Below, piece after piece: positions 8,005 to 16,008 of a DNA stretch of 64,000 bases (the first letter of the stretch is position 1; the number at the start of each line of letters is the position of its first letter). A program made the translations under genes and the position numbers. The notes under the pieces are model-generated. The model saw only the letters and a program-made list of their open reading frames with translations, did not search any database and was not told the DNA's origin. The stretch comes from Methyloligella sp. GL2 (GTDB taxonomy: Bacteria > Pseudomonadota > Alphaproteobacteria > Rhizobiales > Methyloligellaceae), in NCBI RefSeq assembly GCF_013341275.1, contig NZ_CP054476.1:819501-883500 (forward strand), read 5' to 3'.

Positions 8005-9252
8005 TCAGCTTGCTTCCGCCGTCTTGCAGACGGCCTGCAGCAGCACGTTGGCACCGGCGGCCGCCCAGTCGGGCGTGATCTCTTCGGCTTCGTTATGGGA
8101 GATGCCGTCGACGCAGGGGCAGAAGATCATCGTGGTCGGCGCGACGCGCGAGATCCAGCAGGCATCGTGGCCGGCGCCGGAGATGATGTCGCGATGCTTC
8201 AGCCCGAGTTCTTCTGCCGCCTCGCGCACATTGATGACAAGGTCCGGGTCGAAATGCACCGGCGCATATTGGCCGACCGCCTCGACGGCGCAGCCGACGC
8301 CGAGCTCGGCGCAAATTGCTTCGGCCTTCTGCTCGACGGTTTCGCGCAAGGCATCGAGCACCGCCTTGTCGGGGCAGCGCAGATCGACGGTGAATACGAC
8401 CGTCTGGGGCAGCACGTTCCGAGAATTGGGGGTAAAGCCCATATGGCCGATACCGCCCATGGCGTGATGGGCGGCCTGGCTCTCCACCACCTCGCGCACC
8501 ATGGCGACGATCTTGGCCATGGCGAGGCCGGCATCGATACGCATGGACATCGGGGTCGAGCCGGTATGGGCGGCGCGGCCGGTGAGGGTGAATTCCAGCC
8601 ACCACAGCCCCTGGCAATCGGTGACGACGCCGATATCGTCGCCTTCCGCCTCGAGCACCGGGCCTTGCTCGATATGCAGCTCGTAATAGGCCTGCATCTT
8701 ACGCTGGCCCACGGGCTCCGACCCCTTCCAGCCGATGCGCTCCAGCTCCTCGCCGATCGACTTGCCTTCATCGTCGCGGCGGTCATAGGCCTCCTGAAGG
8801 GTGAGGGCGCCGGCGAAGACCCCGGAGCTGACCATGGGCGGGGCGAAACGCGCGCCCTCCTCGTTGGTCCAGTTGGCGATGGCGACGGGATAACGGGTCT
8901 CAACGCCGGCCTCATTCATGGCGCGCACCACCTCAAGCCCCGCCAGCACGCCGAGCACGCCGTCGTATTTGCCGCCGGTCGGCTGAGTGTCGAGATGGCT
9001 GCCCATATAGACCGCCGGCAGGTCGGGCTCGGTGCCGGGACGGACGGCGAACATATTGCCCATCTGATCGGTGGCGAGCTCCAGCCCGGCCCCCTTGCAC
9101 CATCGGGCGAACAGGGCGCGGCCTTCCGCATCTTCGTCGGTCAGGGCCTGGCGGTTATTGCCGCCGGCGATGCCGGGGCCGATCTTCGCCATCTCCTCCA
9201 GGCTGGTCCAAAGGCGGTTGGCGTCGATGCGGAGGTTTCCGTAATTGGGCAT
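8005..9252 (-). CDS. M20 family Zn-dependent hydrolase (N-carbamoyl-amino-acid hydrolase/allantoate amidohydrolase-like)
   Basis: Binuclear-metal amidohydrolase of the hydantoinase/carbamoylase branch of peptidase family M20, about 415 aa. Metal-binding landmarks are GSHLDTQPTGGKYDGVLGV (His and Asp), WTNEEGARF (Glu-Glu), ELHIEQGP (His) and the C-terminal GAGHDACW with SHNEAEE. These enzymes hydrolyse N-carbamoyl or ureido groups, releasing ammonia and carbon dioxide. ATG at 9252 is preferred to a TTG five codons upstream. It sits 55 bp behind the LysR gene in the same direction, so the two may be co-transcribed. The exact substrate (allantoate, ureidoglycine, beta-ureidopropionate or a carbamoyl amino acid) cannot be assigned. 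Confidence 0.88.
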   Translation of the reverse strand: MPNYGNLRIDANRLWTSLEEMAKIGPGIAGGNNRQALTDEDAEGRALFARWCKGAGLELATDQMGNMFAVRPGTEPDLPAVYMGSHLDTQPTGGKYDGVLGVLAGLEVVRAMNEAGVETRYPVAIANWTNEEGARFAPPMVSSGVFAGALTLQEAYDRRDDEGKSIGEELERIGWKGSEPVGQRKMQAYYELHIEQGPVLEAEGDDIGVVTDCQGLWWLEFTLTGRAAHTGSTPMSMRIDAGLAMAKIVAMVREVVESQAAHHAMGGIGHMGFTPNSRNVLPQTVVFTVDLRCPDKAVLDALRETVEQKAEAICAELGVGCAVEAVGQYAPVHFDPDLVINVREAAEELGLKHRDIISGAGHDACWISRVAPTTMIFCPCVDGISHNEAEEITPDWAAAGANVLLQAVCKTAEAS

Positions 9253-9307
9253 GTCGGTACTTTTCAAACAGAGGAAGAAAGCGGGTGGGAATTGCGCTGC
9301 GTGCGGC

Positions 9308-10192
9308 TCAGACTTTGTTGATCTCGTCCTTCAGCCAGTCGCGGAAGGCTTCGACCGTGGGGTTGCCGAGGCTCTTTCGCGGCGTGGCGAGGTAATAGCC
9401 GTCCAGCTGCGGGATCGAGACGTCGAAGGGGCGGACAAGCTGGCCCTTCTCCATGGCGTCGCGGCAGACGAACTCGTCGCCGATGGCGATGCCTTGCGAG
9501 GCGCGCGTCGCGGCATAGACCAGGTTCACGTCGGAGCAGCGGATGCCGTGACGTGCGGTCTCCACGGGAAGGCCGACCTCGCGCACCCAATTTTCCCAAT
9601 CGTGATAGCTGTCGATATGCAGCAAGGTGGCGCGGCTCAGGCTACGCGGGTCGCCGAACCCCTCATGGCGGTTGAGATAGGCAGGGCTGCAGACGGGGGT
9701 GAAGCGTGCTGCTTTCAACAGTTCGACATCGATATCGCCCTCGAAGTTGCGGCCGAAAGCGATGAACAGATCGATCTCCGGATTGCTGGTGTCGTCCAGC
9801 CTGCGGGGGGTGGAGATAGAGAGCGAAATCTCCGGATAGCGCTCGACGAATTTCTCGATGGAAAGGCAGAGCCAGCTGCTGGCGAGGCCCGGCGGGCAGC
9901 TGAGACTGATGCTGCCGCTGACCCCGCGCGAGGCATTGCGCGATGCCGAGGCGGAGACCATGTCGAGGGCTTTGCGCACATCAGCGGCGTAGGCACGGCC
10001 GCGCAAGGTGAGCTCCGCCCGGGTGCCGTTGCGGGTGAAAATGGTGAAGCCGAGATCGCGCTCCAGCAGACGAAGCTGATGGCTCACCGCGCTGCGGGTG
10101 AGGTTCAGCTCGTCGGCGGCCTGCCAGACCGTGCCGTGGCGGGCGAAAGCCTCGACGGCACGGAGGGCCTGAATGGATGGAATACGGTGCAT
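9308..10192 (-). CDS. LysR-family regulator, GcvA-like
   Basis: LysR-type transcription factor of the GcvA/AmpR subgroup, 294 aa from ATG 10192. The winged helix-turn-helix covers about residues 1-60 (QAADELNLTRSAVSHQLRLL), followed by the effector-binding domain with the subgroup landmark SWLCLSIEKFVERYP. The chosen start gives the typical subgroup N-terminus (MHRIPSIQALRAVEAFARHG); an ATG 18 codons upstream (10246) adds residues with no family counterpart. It lies between the glycine-riboswitch-controlled dehydrogenase and the M20 hydrolase, all on the minus strand. This suggests control of the local amino-acid or ureide catabolic genes. Confidence 0.88.
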   Translation of the reverse strand: MHRIPSIQALRAVEAFARHGTVWQAADELNLTRSAVSHQLRLLERDLGFTIFTRNGTRAELTLRGRAYAADVRKALDMVSASASRNASRGVSGSISLSCPPGLASSWLCLSIEKFVERYPEISLSISTPRRLDDTSNPEIDLFIAFGRNFEGDIDVELLKAARFTPVCSPAYLNRHEGFGDPRSLSRATLLHIDSYHDWENWVREVGLPVETARHGIRCSDVNLVYAATRASQGIAIGDEFVCRDAMEKGQLVRPFDVSIPQLDGYYLATPRKSLGNPTVEAFRDWLKDEINKV

Positions 10193-10276
10193 GCTCCCCC
10201 GCGCCGGTTTTTGGCTGGCGCTCAAGCGATGAATTTCGTTTCTCATTATAGCGCTTGAACGTCATGGATCAATCGA

Positions 10277-10296
10277 CGGATTTTGTTGAAAATCCG
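10277..10296. terminator. perfect 8-bp hairpin between the FAD dehydrogenase and LysR genes
   Basis: CGGATTTT (10277-10284) and AAAATCCG (10289-10296) form an exact stem with a GTTG loop, 75-94 bp past the end of the minus-strand dehydrogenase gene. No T-run follows on the minus strand, so it may act as an operator or as an mRNA 3-prime stabiliser instead of a terminator. Confidence 0.35.
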
Positions 10297-10370
10297 GTAG
10301 TTGGTCAATCACGTTTATGCAGATGAGAAAGGTCGTTTTTGAAACGGGCGGTGTCGCTTTCAGACTCCTG

Positions 10371-11609
10371 TCAGGAGAGCTGGGTGCCGACGCAGGCGGC
10401 CAGGATCTCCGCAGTGCCGCCGGACAAGGTCCAGCCGAGATGGCCGTGGCCGGTATTGTAGAAGACGCGCGGTTTCTTGCCGGGCCCGACCCGTGGCAGC
10501 ATATCGGGCATCATCGGGCGCAAGCCCGCCCAGGGCACGACGCTCTCATGGCGGATGTCGGGGAAGCGCTTGCGCGACCAGGCGGTCAGCGGCGCGATGC
10601 GGTCCTCACGGATATCGCGGTTGAAGCCGTTGAACTCCGCCGTGCCGGCGATGCGGAGGCGGTTGTCGCCGAAGCGGCTGGAGACGATCTTCGCGGCATC
10701 GTCGAGTAGGCTGACCCAGGGGGCGCCCTTCCGGCTGTTCTCGTCCTCCAGGTCGACGGTGATGGAGTAGCCTTTGACGGGGTAGATATTCAGCCGGTCG
10801 CCGAGCATGGCGGCGAAGCGGCGGCTGGCGACGCCGGCGCAGATTACCACCGCATCGGCGTTGGTGATCTCGCACGCGCCGTGGTTCTGCGCCGTCTCTC
10901 CCGGCGTCCAGGCGAGGGAGACGCCGTTCGCCTCGGCATCGATGCGATGAATCTCGGTGTCGTAGTGGAAGGTCGCGCCCTTGTCGCGGCAGACCTCGGC
11001 GAGACCGCGGCTAAACATATGGATGTCGCCGGAGGCGTCCGAAGCGGTGTAGAAGCCGCCATAGAATTCGCCGTGCAGCGCCGGTTCGATGGAGGCGATC
11101 TCCTGCGGCGTCACCGGGCGGCGTTCCAGCCCGCCTTCCTTCAGCATCGCATTGACCTTCTCGGCATGGGCGAAGGATTTCTTGTCCTCGTAGATGTGCA
11201 GGATGCCGCGCTTCTCCAGATCGAAATCGATATTCTCGCGCGCGGCGATATCCATCAGCGCCTCGCGCGAGCGCACCGCCAGCTGCACCGTGGAGACGGT
11301 GTTCTTGCGGTAGTTGGGGATCTGGGCCAGGAACTCGGCGAGCCAGCTATATTTATGCCAGCTCGGCTTCAGATTGAGCAGCAGCGGGGCCGCGGGCTGG
11401 AACAGCGATTTGGGCCATTTCAGCACGTTGGAGACATGGTTCCAGACCTCGGCATTGCTGGCCGAGAGCTGGCCGCCATTGGCGTAAGACGTCTCCATCG
11501 CCGCTAAGGAGTGGCGCTCGAAGACGGTGACGTCATGGCCCTGCTCCAGCAGAGCGTAGGCCGAGGTTACGCCGGTGATTCCGGCACCAACAATCGCAAT
11601 ATGAGCCAA
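10371..11609 (-). CDS. FAD-dependent D-amino-acid dehydrogenase/glycine-oxidase-like (DAO family)
   Basis: Flavoprotein of the DAO fold, 412 aa, closest in layout to DadA-type D-amino-acid dehydrogenases. The dinucleotide-binding motif is IAIVGAGITGVTSAYALLEQ at the N-terminus and the C-terminal FAD block is NTGHGHLGWTLSGGTAEI. DadA proteins usually have Thr in place of the second His of GHGHLGWT, so substrate range may differ. The start is TTG at 11609, supported by GAGGT seven bases upstream; the open frame continues 124 codons further, but that stretch is the riboswitch. Its leader carries a tandem glycine riboswitch, so it is probably induced by glycine and may oxidise glycine, sarcosine or D-amino acids. 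Confidence 0.85.
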   Translation of the reverse strand: MAHIAIVGAGITGVTSAYALLEQGHDVTVFERHSLAAMETSYANGGQLSASNAEVWNHVSNVLKWPKSLFQPAAPLLLNLKPSWHKYSWLAEFLAQIPNYRKNTVSTVQLAVRSREALMDIAARENIDFDLEKRGILHIYEDKKSFAHAEKVNAMLKEGGLERRPVTPQEIASIEPALHGEFYGGFYTASDASGDIHMFSRGLAEVCRDKGATFHYDTEIHRIDAEANGVSLAWTPGETAQNHGACEITNADAVVICAGVASRRFAAMLGDRLNIYPVKGYSITVDLEDENSRKGAPWVSLLDDAAKIVSSRFGDNRLRIAGTAEFNGFNRDIREDRIAPLTAWSRKRFPDIRHESVVPWAGLRPMMPDMLPRVGPGKKPRVFYNTGHGHLGWTLSGGTAEILAACVGTQLS

Positions 11610-11640
11610 GCGGGGACCTCCCGAGAGAAGCGTTGATCGG

Positions 11641-11663
11641 ATCGAACCGACCTCCGGTTCGAT
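11641..11663 (-). promoter_or_regulatory. expression-platform hairpin behind the glycine riboswitch
   Basis: Arms of ATCGAACC (11641-11648) and GGTTCGAT (11656-11663) form an exact 8-bp stem with a seven-base loop between aptamer 2 and the ribosome-binding site of the dehydrogenase gene. The loop contains GGAGG on the minus strand. It probably takes part in ligand-dependent switching, either of termination or of ribosome access. Confidence 0.45.
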
Positions 11664-11664
11664 G

Positions 11665-11850
11665 ATCCCCATCTGTCCTGGTACCTGAGAGTTTGCCCTG
11701 CCGCCACCAAAGCGCGACAGGTATCCCCTTCGGTGGGCGCATGCGCCTCTCTCCAGATTGTCCAGCCATACGGTCCTTTTGCCTGAGAGTTTCCGGGGGG
11801 TTGCTCCGTCGGCGCCGATGCACATCCGGCATCGATCTCTCCCGCATGAC
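11665..11850 (-). ncRNA. glycine riboswitch, tandem aptamers
   Basis: Read on the minus strand this leader shows two consecutive glycine aptamers. Aptamer 1 (about 11850 to 11766) has GCGGGAGAG, GCCGACGGAGCAA and AAACTCTCAGGCAAAAGGAC. Aptamer 2 (about 11756 to 11665) has CTGGAGAGAG, CACCGAAGGGG and AAACTCTCAGGTACCAGGAC. These are the paired GGGAGAG / CTCTCAGG elements and CCGAAGG-type cores that define the class. The two aptamers are separated by a short linker, as in cooperative tandem glycine switches. Downstream is a DAO-family flavoenzyme starting at 11609, so glycine likely turns on its own breakdown. Such switches most often control gcvT operons; control of a lone flavoenzyme is less common. 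Confidence 0.93.
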
Positions 11851-12067
11851 CCTTTCGGGACAAGCGCATCGAGTCTTAGAGGCGGGCGAAAGACTTGGCT
11901 ATGGCGGGAAGCGACATGACTTGTGACAGATCGTTGCATCGACGTCGTGTTTGCAACCAAAGACGTCGCCTTCGCGCCCATCGCATTTTGGCGTCTCCGC
12001 CGTGCGGCTGGTTAGACGGCATCAAGCCTGTGACCAGGATTTTTCTATTTTACCCGGGCCGGGCATA

Positions 12068-12084
12068 GGGGTTTGCATAACCCC
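12068..12084. promoter_or_regulatory. small dyad upstream of the luciferase-like monooxygenase
   Basis: GGGGTT (12068-12073) and AACCCC (12079-12084) flank TGCAT, 31 bp before the ATG at 12116. The adjoining GCATAGG is the reverse complement of the CCTATGC element seen in the two duplicated control regions at 15842/15904 and 24595, so the same regulator could bind here. This link is inference from short motifs. Confidence 0.3.
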
Positions 12085-12115
12085 ATCATCAAACGCATTT
12101 CCGGCAAGGCAGAAC

Positions 12116-13483
12116 ATGGCTGACAAGAAGCAGATCGTCGTTGGGGCTTTGATTTATCCGAACGGCGCGCATGACGCGTCGTGGCTCGTGCCCGGTGCGC
12201 AGGGCAACGCTTCCAACGATATCGGCTATTATCAGCGCATGGCCCAGCTCTGCGAGCGGGGGAAGCTGGACCTGTTCTTCATCGCCGATACGCCGGCGGC
12301 GCGAACCGACGATCTGAAGGCGTGGAGCCGCTCGCCGGATCCGGCCTTCATGAATGTGTTCGACCCGCTGCTGCTGCAGACGGCGGTGGCCGGGGCGACT
12401 AAGCATATCGGTCTCGGCGCGACGGTCTCCACTAGCTTTGCGGAGCCCTACACCGTGGCGCGCCAGTTCGCGACGCTGGATCATATCTCCAACGGCCGCG
12501 CCGGCTGGAACGTCGTCACCACGGCGAACGATTATGCGGCACGCAATTACGGGCTCGACAATCTGCCGCCCCATGGCGAGCGCTATGCGCGGGCCGAAGA
12601 GTTCGTCGATGTGGTGACCGGGCTTTGGGATACCTGGGAAGACGATGCCTTCATCTACGACACGGAGACTGTGCGCGCCTTCGTGCCGGAGAAGTTTCAT
12701 GCTCTCAAGCACGAGGGTGACTTCTACAAAGTGAATGGCGGGCTGAACTTGTCGCGTCCGCCGCAAGGTTATCCCGTGATCTTGCAGGCGGGTTCGTCGG
12801 AGACCGGCAAGGAGCTGGCGGCGCGGACCGCCGAGGTGGTGTTCGGCTCGGCGGCCTCGCTGGATCTGGCCAAGGAGTTCTCTCGCGACCTGAAGGGCCG
12901 CATGGCGAAGTTCGGCCGCTCGCCGGATGAGCTGAAGATCCTGTCCGGCATCACCGTCGTGGTCGGCGAGACGGAGGAGGATGCGCGCAAGACGCTCGCC
13001 TCCTGGCAGGAGTTGATCCATCCGGATGTCTTCGTGGCGCAGCTCGGCCGCGACCTGGAGACGGATCTTTCCGACCTGCCGCTGGACGAGCCGGTGCCGG
13101 CGGAGCGGGTGCCCTCGGTCTCCAACTTCCACAAGACCTATTTCGACGAGATCGTCGGGCTGATCAAAGAGGGGCTGACCTTGCGCCAGATCGCCGGCCG
13201 CTATAACCGCGCCAAGGCGACGTTCTGCGGCTCCGCCAAGCAGGTGGCCGATCACATGGAGCAGTGGCTGGAGGAGGAGGCCTGCGACGGCTTCATGATT
13301 CCCTTCCCGGTGCTGCCGGGCACGCTGGAAGATTTCGTCGACCAGGTGGTGCCCGAGCTGCAGCGGCGCGGCATCTACAAGATGGACTATGTCGAGGGCA
13401 CGTTGCGCGACAATCTCGGCCTGACCCGGCCGGCGAACCGCTATGCCGCCGGGACGGAAAAGCGCACTGCCAAGGCGTCCTGA
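12116..13483 (+). CDS. LLM-class flavin-dependent monooxygenase (NtaA/SnaA/DszA family)
   Basis: Luciferase-like TIM-barrel monooxygenase, 455 aa, of the two-component NtaA/SnaA/DszA group that uses reduced FMN delivered by a separate flavin reductase. Family landmarks are the N-terminal VVGALIYPNGAHDASW, LFFIADT, the VSTSFAEPYTVARQFATLDH block and SNGRAGWNVVTTAN, followed by the late GYPVILQAGSSETGKELAAR motif. The ATG at 12116 is chosen because the frame upstream overlaps the riboswitch-side promoter region and has no family similarity. It is divergent from the glycine-controlled flavoenzyme. The only flavin reductase in the window is the fused one at 26280. Substrates of the family include nitrilotriacetate, dibenzothiophene sulfone and heterocycles; none can be chosen here. 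Confidence 0.9.
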   Translation: MADKKQIVVGALIYPNGAHDASWLVPGAQGNASNDIGYYQRMAQLCERGKLDLFFIADTPAARTDDLKAWSRSPDPAFMNVFDPLLLQTAVAGATKHIGLGATVSTSFAEPYTVARQFATLDHISNGRAGWNVVTTANDYAARNYGLDNLPPHGERYARAEEFVDVVTGLWDTWEDDAFIYDTETVRAFVPEKFHALKHEGDFYKVNGGLNLSRPPQGYPVILQAGSSETGKELAARTAEVVFGSAASLDLAKEFSRDLKGRMAKFGRSPDELKILSGITVVVGETEEDARKTLASWQELIHPDVFVAQLGRDLETDLSDLPLDEPVPAERVPSVSNFHKTYFDEIVGLIKEGLTLRQIAGRYNRAKATFCGSAKQVADHMEQWLEEEACDGFMIPFPVLPGTLEDFVDQVVPELQRRGIYKMDYVEGTLRDNLGLTRPANRYAAGTEKRTAKAS

Positions 13484-13509
13484 CCGGCTTCAACTCCGCG
13501 CCAAATCGT

Positions 13510-13543
13510 CCCGGAAGCGCGACTAAATCGGCGCGTTTCCGGG
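13510..13543 (+). terminator. strong hairpin downstream of the LLM monooxygenase
   Basis: CCCGGAAGCGCG (13510-13521) pairs with CGCGTTTCCGGG (13532-13543), 12 bp with one G-U pair, starting 27 bp after the stop codon. Only a weak T-rich stretch follows, so termination may be incomplete. Confidence 0.5.
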
Positions 13544-13648
13544 CATCTCGTTTGCGCGGGCGATCGGTCGCATCAGAAAAATAAATGCTGCCGCGCTACA
13601 AGATAGACTTCGTGTAATGCCGGATGGGCAGGATTGGAGAAGTCGTCT

Positions 13649-14551
13649 TTGGCCAATATCACCTTGAAGCAGCTGGCTTATTTCAAAGCCGCCGCGGAAA
13701 CCGGTAGCGTCGCCGATGCCGCCAAGCGCGAAAATCTCACCCAGCCGTCGATCTCTTCGGCGCTTCTGAAGATGGAAGCGACGCTTGGGGTGAGCCTTTT
13801 CGTCCGCCATCATGCGCAAGGGGTTTCGCTGACGCCGACGGGCTTGCGGCTACTGCCTCTCGCCCGGGCGCTTTTGCGCCAGGCGGACGAGTTCGAGGAT
13901 CTCGGCCGCTCGGAAGCCGAAGAGCCGGTGGGCAATCTGAAGATCGGCTGCTACCCGACCTTGGCACCGACTTTCATGCCCGCGGTGATCGAGACCTTCC
14001 GCAAGGATTATCCGCGTATCGAGCTGGAATTTGTCGAGGGCACCGAGGACGATATCCTGCCGAAGATGGAAGCCGGCGAGATCGATGCCGGCATCTTCTA
14101 CGACACCTGCCTGCCCGACAACGTGAAGCGGGTGACGCTGCAGACGCTGGAGCCTCATGTGCTGCTTTCCGCCGGGCATCGCATGGCGGGGCGGAAGGAG
14201 ATCGACCTGGCCGAGATCGCCGAGGAGCCGCTGATCCTTCTCGATACCAAGCCGGGGCGGGAATATTTCCTGCAGGTGCTGGCGGCGGCGGATCTGAAGC
14301 CGAACATCTATTTCCGCTCGCCGTCTTTCGAGGTGATCCGCGGCCTGGTCGGGCGGGGGCTCGGCTATTCGATCCTAGTCACCAAGCCCCGCTCGCAAAT
14401 GACCTATGACGGGCTGCCTCTGGTGCATGTGCCGGTGAAGAAGCCGGTGCCGAACACCTCGGTCTGTCTGGTGCGCATGCCCACCTTCACCACCACCAAG
14501 GCGGTGGCGATTTTGCAGGAAACCTGCCGCGCCATCTCCAGAGCGCTCTGA
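13649..14551 (+). CDS. LysR-family transcriptional regulator
   Basis: LysR-type regulator of the CynR/OxyR-like group, about 300 aa. The DNA-binding helix-turn-helix is near the N-terminus (SVADAAKRENLTQPSISSAL) and the effector-binding domain starts at about residue 91 (LKIGCYPTLAPTF). There is no ATG; TTG at 13649 has GGAG at 13636-13639, and TTG at 13634 is a five-codon-longer alternative. Its effector domain closely resembles the one fused to the flavin reductase at 26280 (SFEVIRGLVGRGLGYSIL against SFEMVRGMVAHGLGYSLL), so both may sense the same ligand. It is the best local candidate for binding the duplicated control regions at 15806 and 24518. Confidence 0.88.
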   Translation: MANITLKQLAYFKAAAETGSVADAAKRENLTQPSISSALLKMEATLGVSLFVRHHAQGVSLTPTGLRLLPLARALLRQADEFEDLGRSEAEEPVGNLKIGCYPTLAPTFMPAVIETFRKDYPRIELEFVEGTEDDILPKMEAGEIDAGIFYDTCLPDNVKRVTLQTLEPHVLLSAGHRMAGRKEIDLAEIAEEPLILLDTKPGREYFLQVLAAADLKPNIYFRSPSFEVIRGLVGRGLGYSILVTKPRSQMTYDGLPLVHVPVKKPVPNTSVCLVRMPTFTTTKAVAILQETCRAISRAL

Positions 14552-14574
14552 ATTTCGAACCTGTGCCGATCGGC

Positions 14575-15255
14575 CTACGGATCGCCGGGAACGCCATAGG
14601 CGGGGGCCGAGGCGGGATCGATGGCCCGGGTGATGTAGTCGGCCATCTCCGGCTTGTAGGAATCCCAGAGCTTGCGCAGCTCCGCGATGGGATCCTCCTC
14701 GTTCCAGTCGACGCGAAGATCGACCAGCGGCCAGTTATAGCGGTCGGCCACGAGGAGCGAGGCGGAATGCACCGGGCCTTGCTCGCCGCCGGCGGTGTAG
14801 AGCCCTTCTTCCAAGGCCTTGAGCAGCCGTTCGGCGATATGCCGTTCGGGCTCGGCCTCGAACGAGGCGACCATGGTGGCAGGCAGATCCTCCGACTTCA
14901 GCAGATTGCCGGCGGCGATGCAGTTTTCGCCGGGCACGGCTCGGTGTGTTCCGAGAGTCTTGTCGCCGGAGAAATGCGCGGTGCGGCCCTTATTGTCGAT
15001 GACGGTCACCTGACGGTAATCGGCATAGAGCGGGCGCGCCATGACGATGTCTAGCGCCTCCTGAGCGGTCTTGCCGTCGGCGATGGTGTCCAGCACGTCG
15101 GGGCCGATGGAGGGCAGGGTGATGTTCTGGGTGGCGACGGCACCGACGCCGGCACGAACCCAGGGGCAACGCGCGCCGACGCAGATGGAGGAGGTGGTGA
15201 TCGCCACCCCCAGCATTCCGGTTTGTGCGCAGCGTCCGGCAATGGAAAAGGTCAT
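14575..15255 (-). CDS. DUF1028 family protein
   Basis: A 226-aa member of the DUF1028 family, proteins with an Ntn-hydrolase-like fold found in amino-acid and opine catabolic clusters. The N-terminus MTFSIAGRC followed by LGVAITTSSICVGARCPW and the motif GAVATQNITLPSIGPD is typical of the family, in which the residue after the initiating region is thought to lie near the active site. No signal peptide is evident. It ends convergently with the LysR gene and follows RidA by nine base pairs on the minus strand, so RidA and DUF1028 form a two-gene operon from the control region at 15806. Family function is not established. Confidence 0.85.
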   Translation of the reverse strand: MTFSIAGRCAQTGMLGVAITTSSICVGARCPWVRAGVGAVATQNITLPSIGPDVLDTIADGKTAQEALDIVMARPLYADYRQVTVIDNKGRTAHFSGDKTLGTHRAVPGENCIAAGNLLKSEDLPATMVASFEAEPERHIAERLLKALEEGLYTAGGEQGPVHSASLLVADRYNWPLVDLRVDWNEEDPIAELRKLWDSYKPEMADYITRAIDPASAPAYGVPGDP

Positions 15256-15264
15256 GACTCGTCT

Positions 15265-15678
15265 TCAGTCTGGAATTACGGCGGTGGCTTCGATTTCGAC
15301 CATCCATTCGGGGCGCGCCAGAGAATCGACGACAATGCCGGTGGAGCAGGGATAGACGCCCTTCAGCCACTGGCCCATCTCGCGATAGACGTCCTCGCGG
15401 TAACGGATGTCGGTGAGATAGACGACGATACGGCAGACATGGTCGAGGCTGCTGCCGGCTTCTTCAAGCAGCATTTTGATGTTCTCCATAGCCTTGCGGG
15501 TCTGCAGGCCGGCATCGCCGATATGGAGAGATTCGCGCGTATCCAGATCCTGGGCGACCTGGCCGCGCAAGAACACGGTGGTGCCGCGGGCGACAACCCC
15601 CTGGCTCAGATCGTTGTCCAGATTCTGCTCGGGATAGGTGTCCTTGGTATTGAACTTTCGCAGTCTTACGTGAGCCAT
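15265..15678 (-). CDS. RidA family deaminase/imine-handling protein
   Basis: Small 137-aa YjgF/YER057c/UK114 (RidA) family protein, which hydrolyses reactive enamines and imines formed by amino-acid-oxidising enzymes; related members (RutC-type) act in pyrimidine and amide catabolism. Family positions are the GQVAQDLDTRESLHIGDAG block, MENIKMLLEEAGSSLDHVCR and the C-terminal VDSLARPEWMVEIEATAVIP, where the arginine contacts the substrate carboxylate in active RidA. The N-terminus (MAHVRLRKFNTKD) is longer than in E. coli RidA. It is the first gene leftward from the shared control region and is divergent from an aldehyde dehydrogenase. Confidence 0.9.
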   Translation of the reverse strand: MAHVRLRKFNTKDTYPEQNLDNDLSQGVVARGTTVFLRGQVAQDLDTRESLHIGDAGLQTRKAMENIKMLLEEAGSSLDHVCRIVVYLTDIRYREDVYREMGQWLKGVYPCSTGIVVDSLARPEWMVEIEATAVIPD

Positions 15679-15805
15679 TGCCCTGCTTTCACATGCTTCG
15701 TCGGTATCGAGATCGGCCGGTCGGGCACGCGGCGGCGGCGAGAGGTCTCGTTGCGGCCGGCACGTCCAGCGATACTGCCGAAGCTAGAGGCATCGCCGGG
15801 CCCGC

Positions 15806-15939
15806 GAAAATTCGTTTTTTGTATTCCTTGAAGACACGATGCCTATGCAGAGGGCAGCCATGTGATGGAATTCTTTGCATGGCGGCTATGTGCATAGACA
15901 TCCCCTATGCAAGGTAAAGCCCCAATCTCATTTATCTCC
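15806..15939. promoter_or_regulatory. duplicated bidirectional control region, copy A (RidA / aldehyde dehydrogenase)
   Basis: The 330-bp gap between the RidA gene and the aldehyde dehydrogenase contains two blocks also found at 24518-24630. The left block (15806-15850, starting GAAAATTCG and ending TGCCTATGCAG) matches 33 of 45 positions, and the right block (15904-15939, CCTATGCAAGG through ATTTATCTCC) matches 31 of 36, both without gaps. The CCTATGCA elements in this copy are 62 bp apart. Between them are GCCATG/CATGGC arms (15857-15862, 15878-15883) and CTATGTGCATAG. The left block faces the minus-strand gene and the right block the plus-strand gene, as expected for a shared activator or repressor region. 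Confidence 0.65.
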
Positions 15940-16008
15940 AGATACTTACCGCTTAGCCTTCGGCGCAGAAAAATGACGGTAATTGGCTGAAATGGAGCTT
16001 GCGCTGCA

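Noticed and set aside
6132..8054. A 640-codon open frame on the minus strand across the GMC gene
   Set aside because: It is antisense to a clear GMC oxidoreductase, is rich in Arg, His, Ala and Gly with no domain, and is explained by the high-GC codon bias of the real gene.
7861..9321. A 486-codon plus-strand frame opposite the M20 hydrolase
   Set aside because: Composition is shadow-like and it overlaps both the GMC end and the M20 gene; no motif is recognised.
11610..11981. N-terminal extension of the FAD dehydrogenase into its leader
   Set aside because: The extra 124 codons coincide with the glycine riboswitch and its expression platform; the family N-terminus starts at TTG 11609 with a good ribosome site.
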